Assembly: GCA_041476545.1 (NCBI GenBank)
Contig: JBGOTP010000049.1
Span: forward strand, 1 to 20,529
DNA length: 20,529 nt
Direction: 5' to 3'
Source: JBGOTP01 sp041476545
GTDB taxonomy: Bacteria; Acidobacteriota; Vicinamibacteria; Vicinamibacterales; CAVVIG01
In this document: positions 7,800 to 13,884 of the stretch, in pieces
Numbering within the stretch: the first letter of the stretch is position 1
How the letters are laid out: each line of letters starts with the position of its first letter
Notes under the pieces: model-generated
What the model was told of the DNA's origin: nothing
What the model saw: only the letters and a program-made list of their open reading frames with translations
Databases searched by the model: none
Program-made: the position numbers and the translations under genes

Positions 7800-9125
7800 T
7801 TACCGGCTTGCGCGGAGCGTGATCTTCTGCACGCGCCAGTTGGTCATCTCGCCGACGAGCAGCTCGTTCTCGGTCCGGCAATCGATGGAATTCACCAGAC
7901 CGAACTGTTTCGGCAGTTTGCCCGCCGTACCGAACTTGCCGAGGACCTTGCCATCCAGACCCACCTTGTAGATAGCGGCGTCGGTCATCCCATCCGGATC
8001 GCCCGAGTGCGCGCTGTAGATGTACTGCGTCGCTCCGCGGGAGACGCAGATGGCCATGGGCGTTCCAATGCCAGAGATCTGAGACTTGAAGTTGCCGTCG
8101 GTGTCGAACACCTGAATGCGGTTGTTGCCGGCGTCGGCCACATACAGGTTGCCCGCCGCATCCGTGGCCATCGATCGCACACCGCTGAACTGGCCGTTCT
8201 CGGCGCCCGTCTGCCCCCACGACTTGATGAACTTTCCATCCTTGTCGAACTTGGCAATCCGGTTGTTGCCACCGATGCCGTCAGCGATGTAGATGTTCCC
8301 GGTCCGGTCCCACGCGACGTCGGTCGGCCGGTTGAAGGAAGAGCCTTCGGCTCCAGCTCCGGGACGGGCGCCGCCCCGTCCTCCGCCACCGAATCCTCCC
8401 GGCCCACCGGGGGCCCCGCCCGGGGCGCCGCCGCCAGGAACACCAGTCGCCGCCGCACCTGCGCCTGCGCCCGGTGCACCGGCGCCCGCGCCGCCGCGGC
8501 CACCGCCTCGTCCGCCACCCGCACCGCCGCCGCCGGGCGCGCCACCAGGAGCACCGCCCGGACCACCCGGGCCACGACCGCCCGCCCCGGGAGCGGCACC
8601 GGCTTCAACCGGTGGTCCACCGGCACCTGGCGCACCGCGACCGCCGCCAAGCGCGCCGCCGCCGGCCCGGACGCCGATGGTTTCAGGCTTCCGTCCGAGC
8701 ACGAGCTGCACGTTGCCGTTCGGATCGAACTTGACGATCTGGCTTGCGCCGGCATCGATCGTCCAGATGTTGTCCTGCGGATCGATCCGCAGGCCCTGCG
8801 CCGCGTTGAATCCGTAGAGGTCCTGGCCGAGCTCCCTCACGAATTTTCCGGTCGGATCGAACTGGAAGAGCCGCGATCCCGCGTGATAGAACGTCCGCGA
8901 GTCGCCGATCGTCGCGTACGGGTGCCCCGTGCGCGTGTAGACGAAGATGTTCCCGCGTGAATTGGTCGCCACGCCGGCCACTTCACCGATGAACGTGTTA
9001 TCGGGCGCCTTCAGGAGATCGGCATTCGTATCGAAGGCGATTTCCGCCACGGGCGCCTGCGCGACGAGCGACACGCCGAAGGCCATTGCCGCCGCGGCCA
9101 AGCCACATGAAAAAGTGCGCTTCAT
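7800..9125 (-). CDS. secreted NHL-repeat six-bladed beta-propeller protein B with Gly/Ala/Pro-rich insertion
   Basis: A 441-residue exported protein: signal peptide about 1-24 (MKRTFSCGLAAAAMAFG, cut near VAQA), then NHL blades with the repeated pattern GVATNSRGNIFVYTRTG, GLRIDPQDNIWTIDAG, DVAWDRTGNIYIADG and SMATDAAGNLYVADAGNNRIQVFD. Blades are interrupted at about 151-260 by some 110 residues made almost only of Gly, Ala, Pro and Arg. The gene is a paralogue of its upstream neighbour; both end in a W-R-x-Q-K-I signature. NHL propellers are binding or scaffold folds and no catalytic residues are evident, so function is unknown. ATG at 9125 is preferred over ATG at 9131 because AGGAG lies 6 nt before it. 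The gap to the stop of propeller A is 9 bp, indicating one transcript and translational coupling. Confidence 0.9.
   Translation of the reverse strand: MKRTFSCGLAAAAMAFGVSLVAQAPVAEIAFDTNADLLKAPDNTFIGEVAGVATNSRGNIFVYTRTGHPYATIGDSRTFYHAGSRLFQFDPTGKFVRELGQDLYGFNAAQGLRIDPQDNIWTIDAGASQIVKFDPNGNVQLVLGRKPETIGVRAGGGALGGGRGAPGAGGPPVEAGAAPGAGGRGPGGPGGAPGGAPGGGGAGGGRGGGRGGAGAGAPGAGAGAAATGVPGGGAPGGAPGGPGGFGGGGRGGARPGAGAEGSSFNRPTDVAWDRTGNIYIADGIGGNNRIAKFDKDGKFIKSWGQTGAENGQFSGVRSMATDAAGNLYVADAGNNRIQVFDTDGNFKSQISGIGTPMAICVSRGATQYIYSAHSGDPDGMTDAAIYKVGLDGKVLGKFGTAGKLPKQFGLVNSIDCRTENELLVGEMTNWRVQKITLRASR
8346..8675 (-). repeat. low-complexity GC-rich coding insertion (Gly/Ala/Pro/Arg) in NHL propeller B
   Basis: About 330 bp encoding short GGAPG-, GGGRGG- and GAGAPGAG-type runs. 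It lies between the blade ending LVLGRKPE and the one starting FNRPTDV. The paralogue at 9135-10196 has only about 20 ordinary residues at the same place (LGRRPDPLAQLAN to EFGRPTDV), so the extra length is an insertion or expansion in one inter-blade loop. Confidence 0.8.
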
Positions 9126-9131
9126 CTCCAT

Positions 9132-9136
9132 CTCCT
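9132..9136 (-). promoter_or_regulatory. Shine-Dalgarno of NHL propeller B, overlapping the preceding stop
   Basis: AGGAG on the minus strand shares its first two bases with the TAG stop of propeller A (9135-9137) and lies 6 nt before ATG 9125. It leaves no spacer before ATG 9131, so it favours the shorter start. The arrangement lets a terminating ribosome re-initiate at once. Confidence 0.75.
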
Positions 9137-10196
9137 ATTGCCCGCTCGTCCGGGTGGCCTGCGGCTTCAGAATGATTTTCTGCGAGCGCCAGTTGTTGAT
9201 CTCGGCCGTGTAGATGATGTCGGGGTTGCGGCAGTCCATCTGGTGAATCGTCGCGAACTCGCCGGCCGCCTTTCCCGCCTTGCCGAACTTCCCCAGAATC
9301 GTCCCGTCGAGCTCCATCTTGTACACCTCACCGGAGTACTCGGCCTGTGCCGCGGGAGCGCTGTCCTGCCATGAGTTCGACGAGAAGAGGTACTGGTGCG
9401 TGCCACCCGACACGCAGACGGCCCACGGACTCCCCATGCCCGGGTACGAGGCCTTCGGATTCAGATCGTTGTCCCATACCTGCACGCGGTTGTTCGAGCG
9501 ATCGCCGATGTAGATGTTCCCTTTCGCATCGGCCGCGATCGTGTGGGGCAGGTTGAGCTGCGTCGGTCCATTCCCCCTCGTGCCGGCGGCCTTGACGAAC
9601 TTGCCGTTCTTGTCGAACTTCGCGACGCGCGAGTCGTCGTAGCCGTCGCTGACGAAGATGTTGCCGGCGGCGTCGAAGGCGACGTCGGTCGGGCGGCCGA
9701 ATTCGTACTGTTTGTTCAAACCGCCATAGCCGCCGTTGCCGGGCATGTTCGCAAGCTGCGCGAGTGGGTCGGGGCGCCTGCCCAGCACCATCAGCACTTT
9801 GCCCTCGGGGCTGAACTTGACGAGCATGTTCGTCCCCTCGTCGACCGCCCAGATGTTGTCCTGCGCATCGACGCGGACCGAGTGCGCGAACGCGAAGCCG
9901 TAATTGCCGCGGCCGATCTCGCGCACGAACGTCCCCTTCTCGTCGTACTCGTAGAGCCGCGTCTCACCGCTGCGGTGATAGATAAAGACGTGGCCCTTGG
10001 AATTGGTGGCGATCCCCATGTTCTCGCCCGTATACACACCGGGAGGAAGCTTGAAGAAGTTGGGCACCGCTTCCCAGGGAATCACGGGTACGTTCGTGAC
10101 CGTTGCCCGGCCCTGGGCAAGGACGGGACGAAACAGGAGCGGCACCGTACCAAGCAGCGCGACGACCGCGAGGTAGACCGTAACACTACGCCTCAT
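9135..10196 (-). CDS. secreted NHL-repeat beta-propeller protein A
   Basis: A 353-residue exported protein: signal peptide about 1-27 (MRRSVTVYLAVVALLGTVP, cut near LAQG), then NHL blades, for example GIATNSKGHVFIYHRSG, SVRVDAQDNIWAVDEG, DVAFDAAGNIFVSDGYDDSRVAKFD and TIAADAKGNIYIGDRSNNRVQVWD. It keeps the plain short loop that is greatly expanded in its downstream paralogue, so it is probably closer to the ancestral form. Function is unknown; the fold normally binds ligands or proteins. ATG at 10196 is chosen for the GGAGG 5 nt upstream and the signal peptide; the open frame continues to 10640 but runs through intergenic repeats. It is the first gene of the minus-strand block, transcribed away from the LiaF-type operon. 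Confidence 0.9.
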   Translation of the reverse strand: MRRSVTVYLAVVALLGTVPLLFRPVLAQGRATVTNVPVIPWEAVPNFFKLPPGVYTGENMGIATNSKGHVFIYHRSGETRLYEYDEKGTFVREIGRGNYGFAFAHSVRVDAQDNIWAVDEGTNMLVKFSPEGKVLMVLGRRPDPLAQLANMPGNGGYGGLNKQYEFGRPTDVAFDAAGNIFVSDGYDDSRVAKFDKNGKFVKAAGTRGNGPTQLNLPHTIAADAKGNIYIGDRSNNRVQVWDNDLNPKASYPGMGSPWAVCVSGGTHQYLFSSNSWQDSAPAAQAEYSGEVYKMELDGTILGKFGKAGKAAGEFATIHQMDCRNPDIIYTAEINNWRSQKIILKPQATRTSGQ

Positions 10197-10201
10197 TGCA
10201 G

Positions 10202-10206
10202 CCTCC
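10202..10206 (-). promoter_or_regulatory. Shine-Dalgarno fixing the start of NHL propeller A
   Basis: GGAGG on the minus strand, 5 nt before ATG 10196. It supports that start against the in-frame extension that reaches into the intergenic repeat. Confidence 0.75.
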
Positions 10207-10256
10207 GGAAGAATTCCATGTCGGGAAGGATCCCGAGCCGAGAGTAACTGCCGAAC

Positions 10257-10283
10257 TTTATAAGAGTGGCGCGATTCGTTCAA
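10257..10283 (-). promoter_or_regulatory. candidate sigma-70-type promoter for the NHL block
   Basis: On the minus strand TTGAAC (10278-10283) could be a -35 box (4 of 6 to consensus) and TATAAA (10257-10262) a -10 box (5 of 6). The 15-nt spacing is shorter than the ideal 17. The predicted transcript would have a leader of about 50 nt before ATG 10196. The site stands out as an AT-rich patch in otherwise GC-rich DNA. Confidence 0.35.
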
Positions 10284-10294
10284 GGCCAGACGTA

Positions 10295-10417
10295 CAAGGG
10301 CAGGCCGGGCAGGTAGGGCAGGTGGGGCTGGTAGGGCAGGTAGGGCGGGCAAGGAATCGCGGCGTTGCTTGTCTTCCCCGCTTGCCCAGCCCGCCTGGCC
10401 GGCCTTGCCTGCCCTTG
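10295..10417. repeat. inverted array of a 9-bp G-rich repeat (consensus GGGCAGGTA)
   Basis: The left arm 10298-10351 is six 9-bp units: GGGCAGGCC, GGGCAGGTA, GGGCAGGTG, GGGCTGGTA, GGGCAGGTA, GGGCGGGCA. The right arm 10381-10416 is four 9-bp units of the same family on the opposite strand. The outer ends form a perfect 10-bp inverted repeat (CAAGGGCAGG at 10295-10304, CCTGCCCTTG at 10408-10417). The inner ends pair as GGGCAAG (10347-10353) with CTTGCCC (10381-10387), leaving a spacer of about 27 nt. GGG recurs every 9 nt with 6-nt gaps, which satisfies the usual G-quadruplex pattern on the plus strand. Confidence 0.85.
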
Positions 10418-10529
10418 AACAGAGGCGTCGCACCAGCCCGCCACTCGCCGGGCTTCTCCGGCCGGTCGCCGAAATCCCGCCACATCCACGGAAAGACCGC
10501 GTCAGACTGTCCCTACTCGGAGGGGACTC

Positions 10530-10940
10530 ATGGAATCTACCCGGTCGGCCAATCGCGTCGGTCCCAAACTCGTGTTCGGCATTCTGCTCATGGCGGCGGG
10601 TCTGTCCTCGCTCCTCGAGCGTTTGGGCGTCATCGACCACTTCGACCTGGGTCGATGGTGGCCCCTGATCCTCGTCGCGATCGGCGCCGGCAAACTTACC
10701 GGACAGGCGCCGGACCGGCAGCAGGGATGGTTCTTTCTCGGAATGGGCGCCTGGTTCCTGATCATCACGACGACGGCGGTGAGCTTCGGCGACACGTGGC
10801 CGGTGCTACTCCTGCTGTGGGGCGTATCGACGATCTGGAGCGGGCTCCGGAAACAAGACGTGGCCCGAGGCGGCGACGCCGCAGTCGACAGCATCGCCAG
10901 GGCTGACGAGGCCAGCCGGGAGAACTCACATGTCAACTGA
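10530..10940 (+). CDS. LiaF/LiaI-type membrane protein (DUF5668-like), first of three
   Basis: A 136-residue integral membrane protein with four hydrophobic segments (about 13-29, 44-55, 66-82, 88-103) arranged as two copies of the pattern G-I-L-L..G...L followed some 20 residues later by W-P-L/V..L...G. This is the LiaI/LiaF transmembrane signature. The tail (about 106-136) is hydrophilic and probably cytoplasmic. In Firmicutes LiaF restrains a sensor kinase of the cell-envelope stress response. The link here rests on fold similarity and on co-operonic kinase and regulator genes. GGAGG lies 6 nt before ATG. It is the first gene of a five-gene overlapped operon, and its last 11 nt overlap the next gene. 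Confidence 0.8.
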   Translation: MESTRSANRVGPKLVFGILLMAAGLSSLLERLGVIDHFDLGRWWPLILVAIGAGKLTGQAPDRQQGWFFLGMGAWFLIITTTAVSFGDTWPVLLLLWGVSTIWSGLRKQDVARGGDAAVDSIARADEASRENSHVN

Positions 10941-11268
10941 CGCGCCGACGAATGCGCGAGGCTGTGCGACGCCTCGGATCGCGATCGGCATCTGCCTCAC
11001 GCTCGTGGGCGGCCTGCTCCTGCTGGACAACGTACGGCTGTTAGTTGACGCCATCGACGTCATGCGCCTCTGGCCGCTGGCGCTGACCACGCGGGTCCTC
11101 CTCGACATGCTCGGGTGGTGTCTGAGTGTTGCGTTGACGCCCTTCAGCCTCGCGGCCACGTGGCCCCTCGCTCTGATGATCTGGGGAGGCGCCATGATCT
11201 GGCGCGCGCTCGCCGGCGATCATCGAGGCGTCCCGGGTGGCGGTCAGGAAAAGGCCCATGTCAGCTGA
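10930..11268 (+). CDS. LiaF/DUF5668-like membrane protein, second of three
   Basis: A 112-residue membrane protein with hydrophobic segments at about 16-33, 45-70 and 76-93, again the repeated G-I-x-L...G..LLLD and W-P-L signatures (GICLTLVGGLLLLDN, RLWPLAL, TWPLALMIWGG). It has no C-terminal LiaF domain. Its first 57-nt conserved block (10975-11031) matches the next gene (11342-11398) at 47 of 57 positions by hand count, so the two are tandem duplicates. The start overlaps the previous stop by 11 nt (ATGTCAACTGA), and a GGGAG precedes it. The middle (about 51-72) is shorter and less regular than in its neighbours, so one repeat may be degenerate. Confidence 0.75.
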   Translation: MSTDAPTNARGCATPRIAIGICLTLVGGLLLLDNVRLLVDAIDVMRLWPLALTTRVLLDMLGWCLSVALTPFSLAATWPLALMIWGGAMIWRALAGDHRGVPGGGQEKAHVS

Positions 11269-12004
11269 CCCGCGTGAAACGACCGACCGTCCAGACAAGT
11301 TCGTGGTGCTCGGCGACCGGCCCACTCACCACGTCACCCCCCGGCTCGTCGTCGGAATCTGCCTCGCGCTCCTCGGCGGCATGCTCCTGTTGGACAACCT
11401 GCACGTGTTTCACGCGAGAGAGGTCCTGCGCTTCTGGCCGCTGGGGATCATTGCCGTTGGCCTTGTCGTGTTCTCGCAGGCCATCGACACCGGTGGGCGC
11501 GTGAATGGCGGGGCCATGGTGTTCTTCGGCGGCCTTCTCCTGCTCGACAAACTCCATCTCCTGCAGGTGGACTTCTGGAATCTCTTTTGGCCGCTCGTCC
11601 TGATTCTTGTCGGCGCCAACCTGACGTTCCAGACGTTTCGACCGAACGTGTCGGTGGCCGGGGCAAATGCCAACGAGACCGTCAGTCTGTTCGCCGTCTG
11701 GGGCGGCAGCAAGCGCACGTCCAACTCCCCGCGGTTTCGCGGCGGTGACATGACGGCGGTCATGGGTGGCTGTCACCTTGATCTCCGGCAGGCCACGATT
11801 CCTCCGGGCGAATCGGCGACCATCGACGTCCTGGCGGTGATGGGCGGCCACGAGATTTTTGTGCCCCCCGACTGGTCGGTGGTGACGCGCGTCTTCCCTC
11901 TCATGGGAGGCGTCGAGGACAAGACCGTCTTGCAGAAGGGGGCCACATCCACACTTGTCCTGCGTGGATTTGTCATGATGGGTGGCGTGGAGATTAAGAA
12001 CTAG
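11258..12004 (+). CDS. LiaF-like protein: DUF5668 membrane domain plus C-terminal LiaF-type domain
   Basis: A 248-residue protein, the complete form of the trio. Residues about 29-126 carry four hydrophobic segments in two DUF5668 repeats (GICLALLGGMLLLDN with FWPLGIIAVG, then FFGGLLLLDK with FWPLVLILVG). Residues about 140-248 form a soluble domain with four evenly placed M-G-G turns (AVMGG 167-171, AVMGG 193-197, PLMGG 214-218, VMMGG 239-243), typical of the cell-wall-active antibiotics response protein LiaF. The likely role is sensing or relaying envelope damage to the kinase encoded 2 bp downstream. ATG 11258 is chosen over the in-frame GTG at 11237 because it recreates the 11-nt overlap (ATGTCAGCTGA) seen at the previous junction and has AGGAAAAGG upstream. 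Confidence 0.85.
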   Translation: MSADPRETTDRPDKFVVLGDRPTHHVTPRLVVGICLALLGGMLLLDNLHVFHAREVLRFWPLGIIAVGLVVFSQAIDTGGRVNGGAMVFFGGLLLLDKLHLLQVDFWNLFWPLVLILVGANLTFQTFRPNVSVAGANANETVSLFAVWGGSKRTSNSPRFRGGDMTAVMGGCHLDLRQATIPPGESATIDVLAVMGGHEIFVPPDWSVVTRVFPLMGGVEDKTVLQKGATSTLVLRGFVMMGGVEIKN

Positions 12005-12006
12005 AC

Positions 12007-13074
12007 GTGCATCCGATTCTGGAAGATCGACGCCGTCTCGGGATGTACCTCGTCGGCTGGCTGCCGATCAGCCTGTTCGTGATGGGCGGTCTGGGCCATC
12101 TTGGACAGGGTCGTCCCTGGACGACCGCCGCCGCCTTTTTCCTCCCCCTGACGTCGGTCTACGCGTTCGTGTGCCTGTCGGCCTGGTACGTCTGCCGCGT
12201 ATTTCCCATTGAAGCCGGGGGCCGGGCCTCGCGCGCCGCCGGCGTGCACCTGATTGCCGGCGCGATGACGAGCGCCATCTGGGTCACGCTCGCCGAGGGC
12301 TGGGCCGCAACGCTCGACGCACTCACTCCGGGATTCGGCGCCATGGCGCTGCACGCCGAGCAGCGATCGCTCCTGTTCGTCGTGGGCGTCCTGCTCTTCT
12401 GGCTCGTGGCGGTGCTGCACTATCTGTTGATCGCGTTCCAGGCCTCGCGCGACGCCGAAACGCGGGCACTCGAACTGACCGTGCTGGCGCGTGAAGCGGA
12501 ACTCCGGGCGCTCCGCGCGCAAATCGATCCACACTTTCTCTTCAACAGTCTCAACTCCATCAGCGCGCTGACGTCCTCCGATCCGTCCGCCGCGCGCCGG
12601 ATGTGTCTGCTCCTCGGCGACTTCCTGCGCGCGACGCTGCGGCTTGGCGCGAGCAGTCGGATCAGTCTCAGCGACGAGTTCGATCTTGCCGAGCGCTTTC
12701 TCTCGATTGAGCGCGTGCGTCTCGGTCCGCGTCTCATCGTCTCTCGCGAGGCCGATGAGGCCTCGCGCGCATGCCTCGTGCCGGCGTTGCTGCTGCAGCC
12801 GCTCGTCGAGAACGCCGTCGTGCACGGCATCGCGCACCTGCTGGAGGGAGGCACGGTGCGAATGGCGGCCACTCGAGTCGATTCGGTTCTGACGATCTCC
12901 ATGGAAAATCCCTGCGATCCGGATCGTCCGCGTCGCGGCGCACCGGGCATCGGGCTGGATCTCCTGCGCAAACGGGTTGCCACGCAGTTCGGCGAGGATG
13001 GCGCCGTCCGGATTGATGAGTCGTCTGGACGGTTTCGGGTTGAGGTACGGATTCCCGCGGTGACGGGCGCATGA
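12007..13074 (+). CDS. LytS-type membrane sensor histidine kinase (His_kinase/HATPase_c)
   Basis: A 355-residue protein with four membrane segments (about 14-29, 42-63, 79-100, 121-144), a short coiled linker (about 146-170), the LytS/YehU-type H-box QIDPHFLFNSLNSI with phospho-acceptor His176, and HATPase_c (N-box LVENAVVHG near 265, G-box GIGLDLLRKR near 317). The amino-terminal part is a compact 4-TM unit without an extracellular sensor domain, so signal input may come from the three LiaF-like membrane proteins encoded just upstream. GTG start 12007 lies 2 bp after the LiaF-like stop. The gene overlaps its partner regulator by ATGA, and phosphotransfer to that LytTR protein is expected. 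Confidence 0.92.
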   Translation: MHPILEDRRRLGMYLVGWLPISLFVMGGLGHLGQGRPWTTAAAFFLPLTSVYAFVCLSAWYVCRVFPIEAGGRASRAAGVHLIAGAMTSAIWVTLAEGWAATLDALTPGFGAMALHAEQRSLLFVVGVLLFWLVAVLHYLLIAFQASRDAETRALELTVLAREAELRALRAQIDPHFLFNSLNSISALTSSDPSAARRMCLLLGDFLRATLRLGASSRISLSDEFDLAERFLSIERVRLGPRLIVSREADEASRACLVPALLLQPLVENAVVHGIAHLLEGGTVRMAATRVDSVLTISMENPCDPDRPRRGAPGIGLDLLRKRVATQFGEDGAVRIDESSGRFRVEVRIPAVTGA

Positions 13075-13823
13075 GCGAGACACGGCTGAGCGTGATCGTC
13101 GTGGACGATGAGGAGCCGGCGCGACTGCTGCTGCGCGAGTACCTCTCGGCGCACCAGGACATCGACGTCACCGCCGAGTGCGCCAACGGCTTCGAAGCCG
13201 TCAAGGCGATTACCGAGCGCCGGCCCGACCTGCTGCTGCTCGACGTGCAGATGCCGAAGCTCGATGGATTCGAAGTCCTGGAGCTCGTGGGCGGCGGGAT
13301 CACCGTGATCTTCATCACGGCCTACGACAGCTATGCGATCCGCGCGTTCGACGTGCACGCCGTGGACTATTTGCTCAAGCCATTCAGCGCCGAACGGTTC
13401 GACGAGGCGCTCAGCCGGGCACGCGCGCGCATGCGATCGCACGACACCAGACCGCTGCCTGTCGCCGACCTGGTGTCGAGCAGCCGCCCGCGGCGCGGGC
13501 CTCTCGAACGCCTGCTCATCAGGGACCGGGGAGAGGTGCACGTCGTCCCGGTCGCCAAGATCGACTACATCGAATCGCAGGACGACTACGTCGCGGTGAA
13601 GACGGGCGGCAAGAGTTATCTGAAGGAGCAGACGCTGGCTGATCTCGAAGCGCTCCTCGACGGCACGCGATTCGTCCGCATTCATCGCCGATTCATCCTG
13701 AACGTCGCGCGCCTCGCGAAGATCGAGCAGTCGGTCACCGAAAGCCGCCTCGCCATTCTTGCTGACGGCACGGAGCTGCCAATCAGCAAGACCGGTTACG
13801 CGCGCTTGAAAGAACTGCTGTAG
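13071..13823 (+). CDS. LytTR-family response regulator
   Basis: A 250-residue cytoplasmic regulator. The receiver (about 6-120) shows acidic pair Asp12-Asp13, phospho-acceptor Asp58 in LLLLDVQMP, and the conserved Lys103 in LLKPF. The LytTR DNA-binding domain (about 148-250) shows the IDYIESQDDYVAVKT, FVRIHRRFILN and ELPISKTGY signatures. It is the cognate partner of the LytS-type kinase, joined by the 4-nt overlap ATGA. LytTR proteins bind paired direct repeats upstream of target promoters; the operon's own promoter region is a natural candidate, but I could not pick out sites by eye. It ends in a hairpin that includes the stop codon. Confidence 0.93.
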   Translation: MSETRLSVIVVDDEEPARLLLREYLSAHQDIDVTAECANGFEAVKAITERRPDLLLLDVQMPKLDGFEVLELVGGGITVIFITAYDSYAIRAFDVHAVDYLLKPFSAERFDEALSRARARMRSHDTRPLPVADLVSSSRPRRGPLERLLIRDRGEVHVVPVAKIDYIESQDDYVAVKTGGKSYLKEQTLADLEALLDGTRFVRIHRRFILNVARLAKIEQSVTESRLAILADGTELPISKTGYARLKELL

Positions 13824-13841
13824 CGCGCAAAGAGGCGCGCT
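13822..13841 (+). terminator. hairpin at the end of the LytTR operon
   Basis: AGCGCGC (13822-13828) and GCGCGCT (13835-13841) form a 7-bp all-paired GC stem with loop AAAGAG, overlapping the TAG stop. No T-tract follows, so it would be a weak or atypical terminator. It does mark a sensible boundary before the M28 peptidase gene. Confidence 0.4.
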
Positions 13842-13884
13842 CGGCAAGGCCCGTCTCGGCTACACTTCCGCGCGGAGTAATACC

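Larger units (their letters stand above)
10197..10529. other. 333-bp divergent intergenic region
   Basis: It separates the leftward propeller block from the rightward LiaF-type operon. It holds a candidate leftward promoter (10257-10283), a 123-bp inverted 9-bp-period repeat element (10295-10417), and Shine-Dalgarno sequences at both ends (10202-10206 minus, 10519-10523 plus). I could not identify a convincing rightward promoter or a LytTR-type operator by eye. ORFs called across it are periodic-repeat artefacts. Confidence 0.7.

Noticed and set aside
7594..8220. N-terminal extension of the DUF5916 reading frame
   Set aside because: It runs antisense-frame through the propeller B gene and the structured spacer. 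A proper signal peptide starts at 7593.
10295..10417. CRISPR array
   Set aside because: Units are 9 bp and contiguous with no unique spacers of 25-40 bp, and no cas genes are present.
10197..10640. N-terminal extension of propeller A with Leu-Pro-Ala repeats
   Set aside because: The repeats come from the 9-bp array, which is open in all frames. The real start has GGAGG and a signal peptide.
12001..13847. Minus-strand ORFs opposite the LytS/LytTR genes
   Set aside because: Both plus-strand proteins have complete conserved motifs. The minus-strand translations are low-complexity Arg/Ser/Ala shadows.
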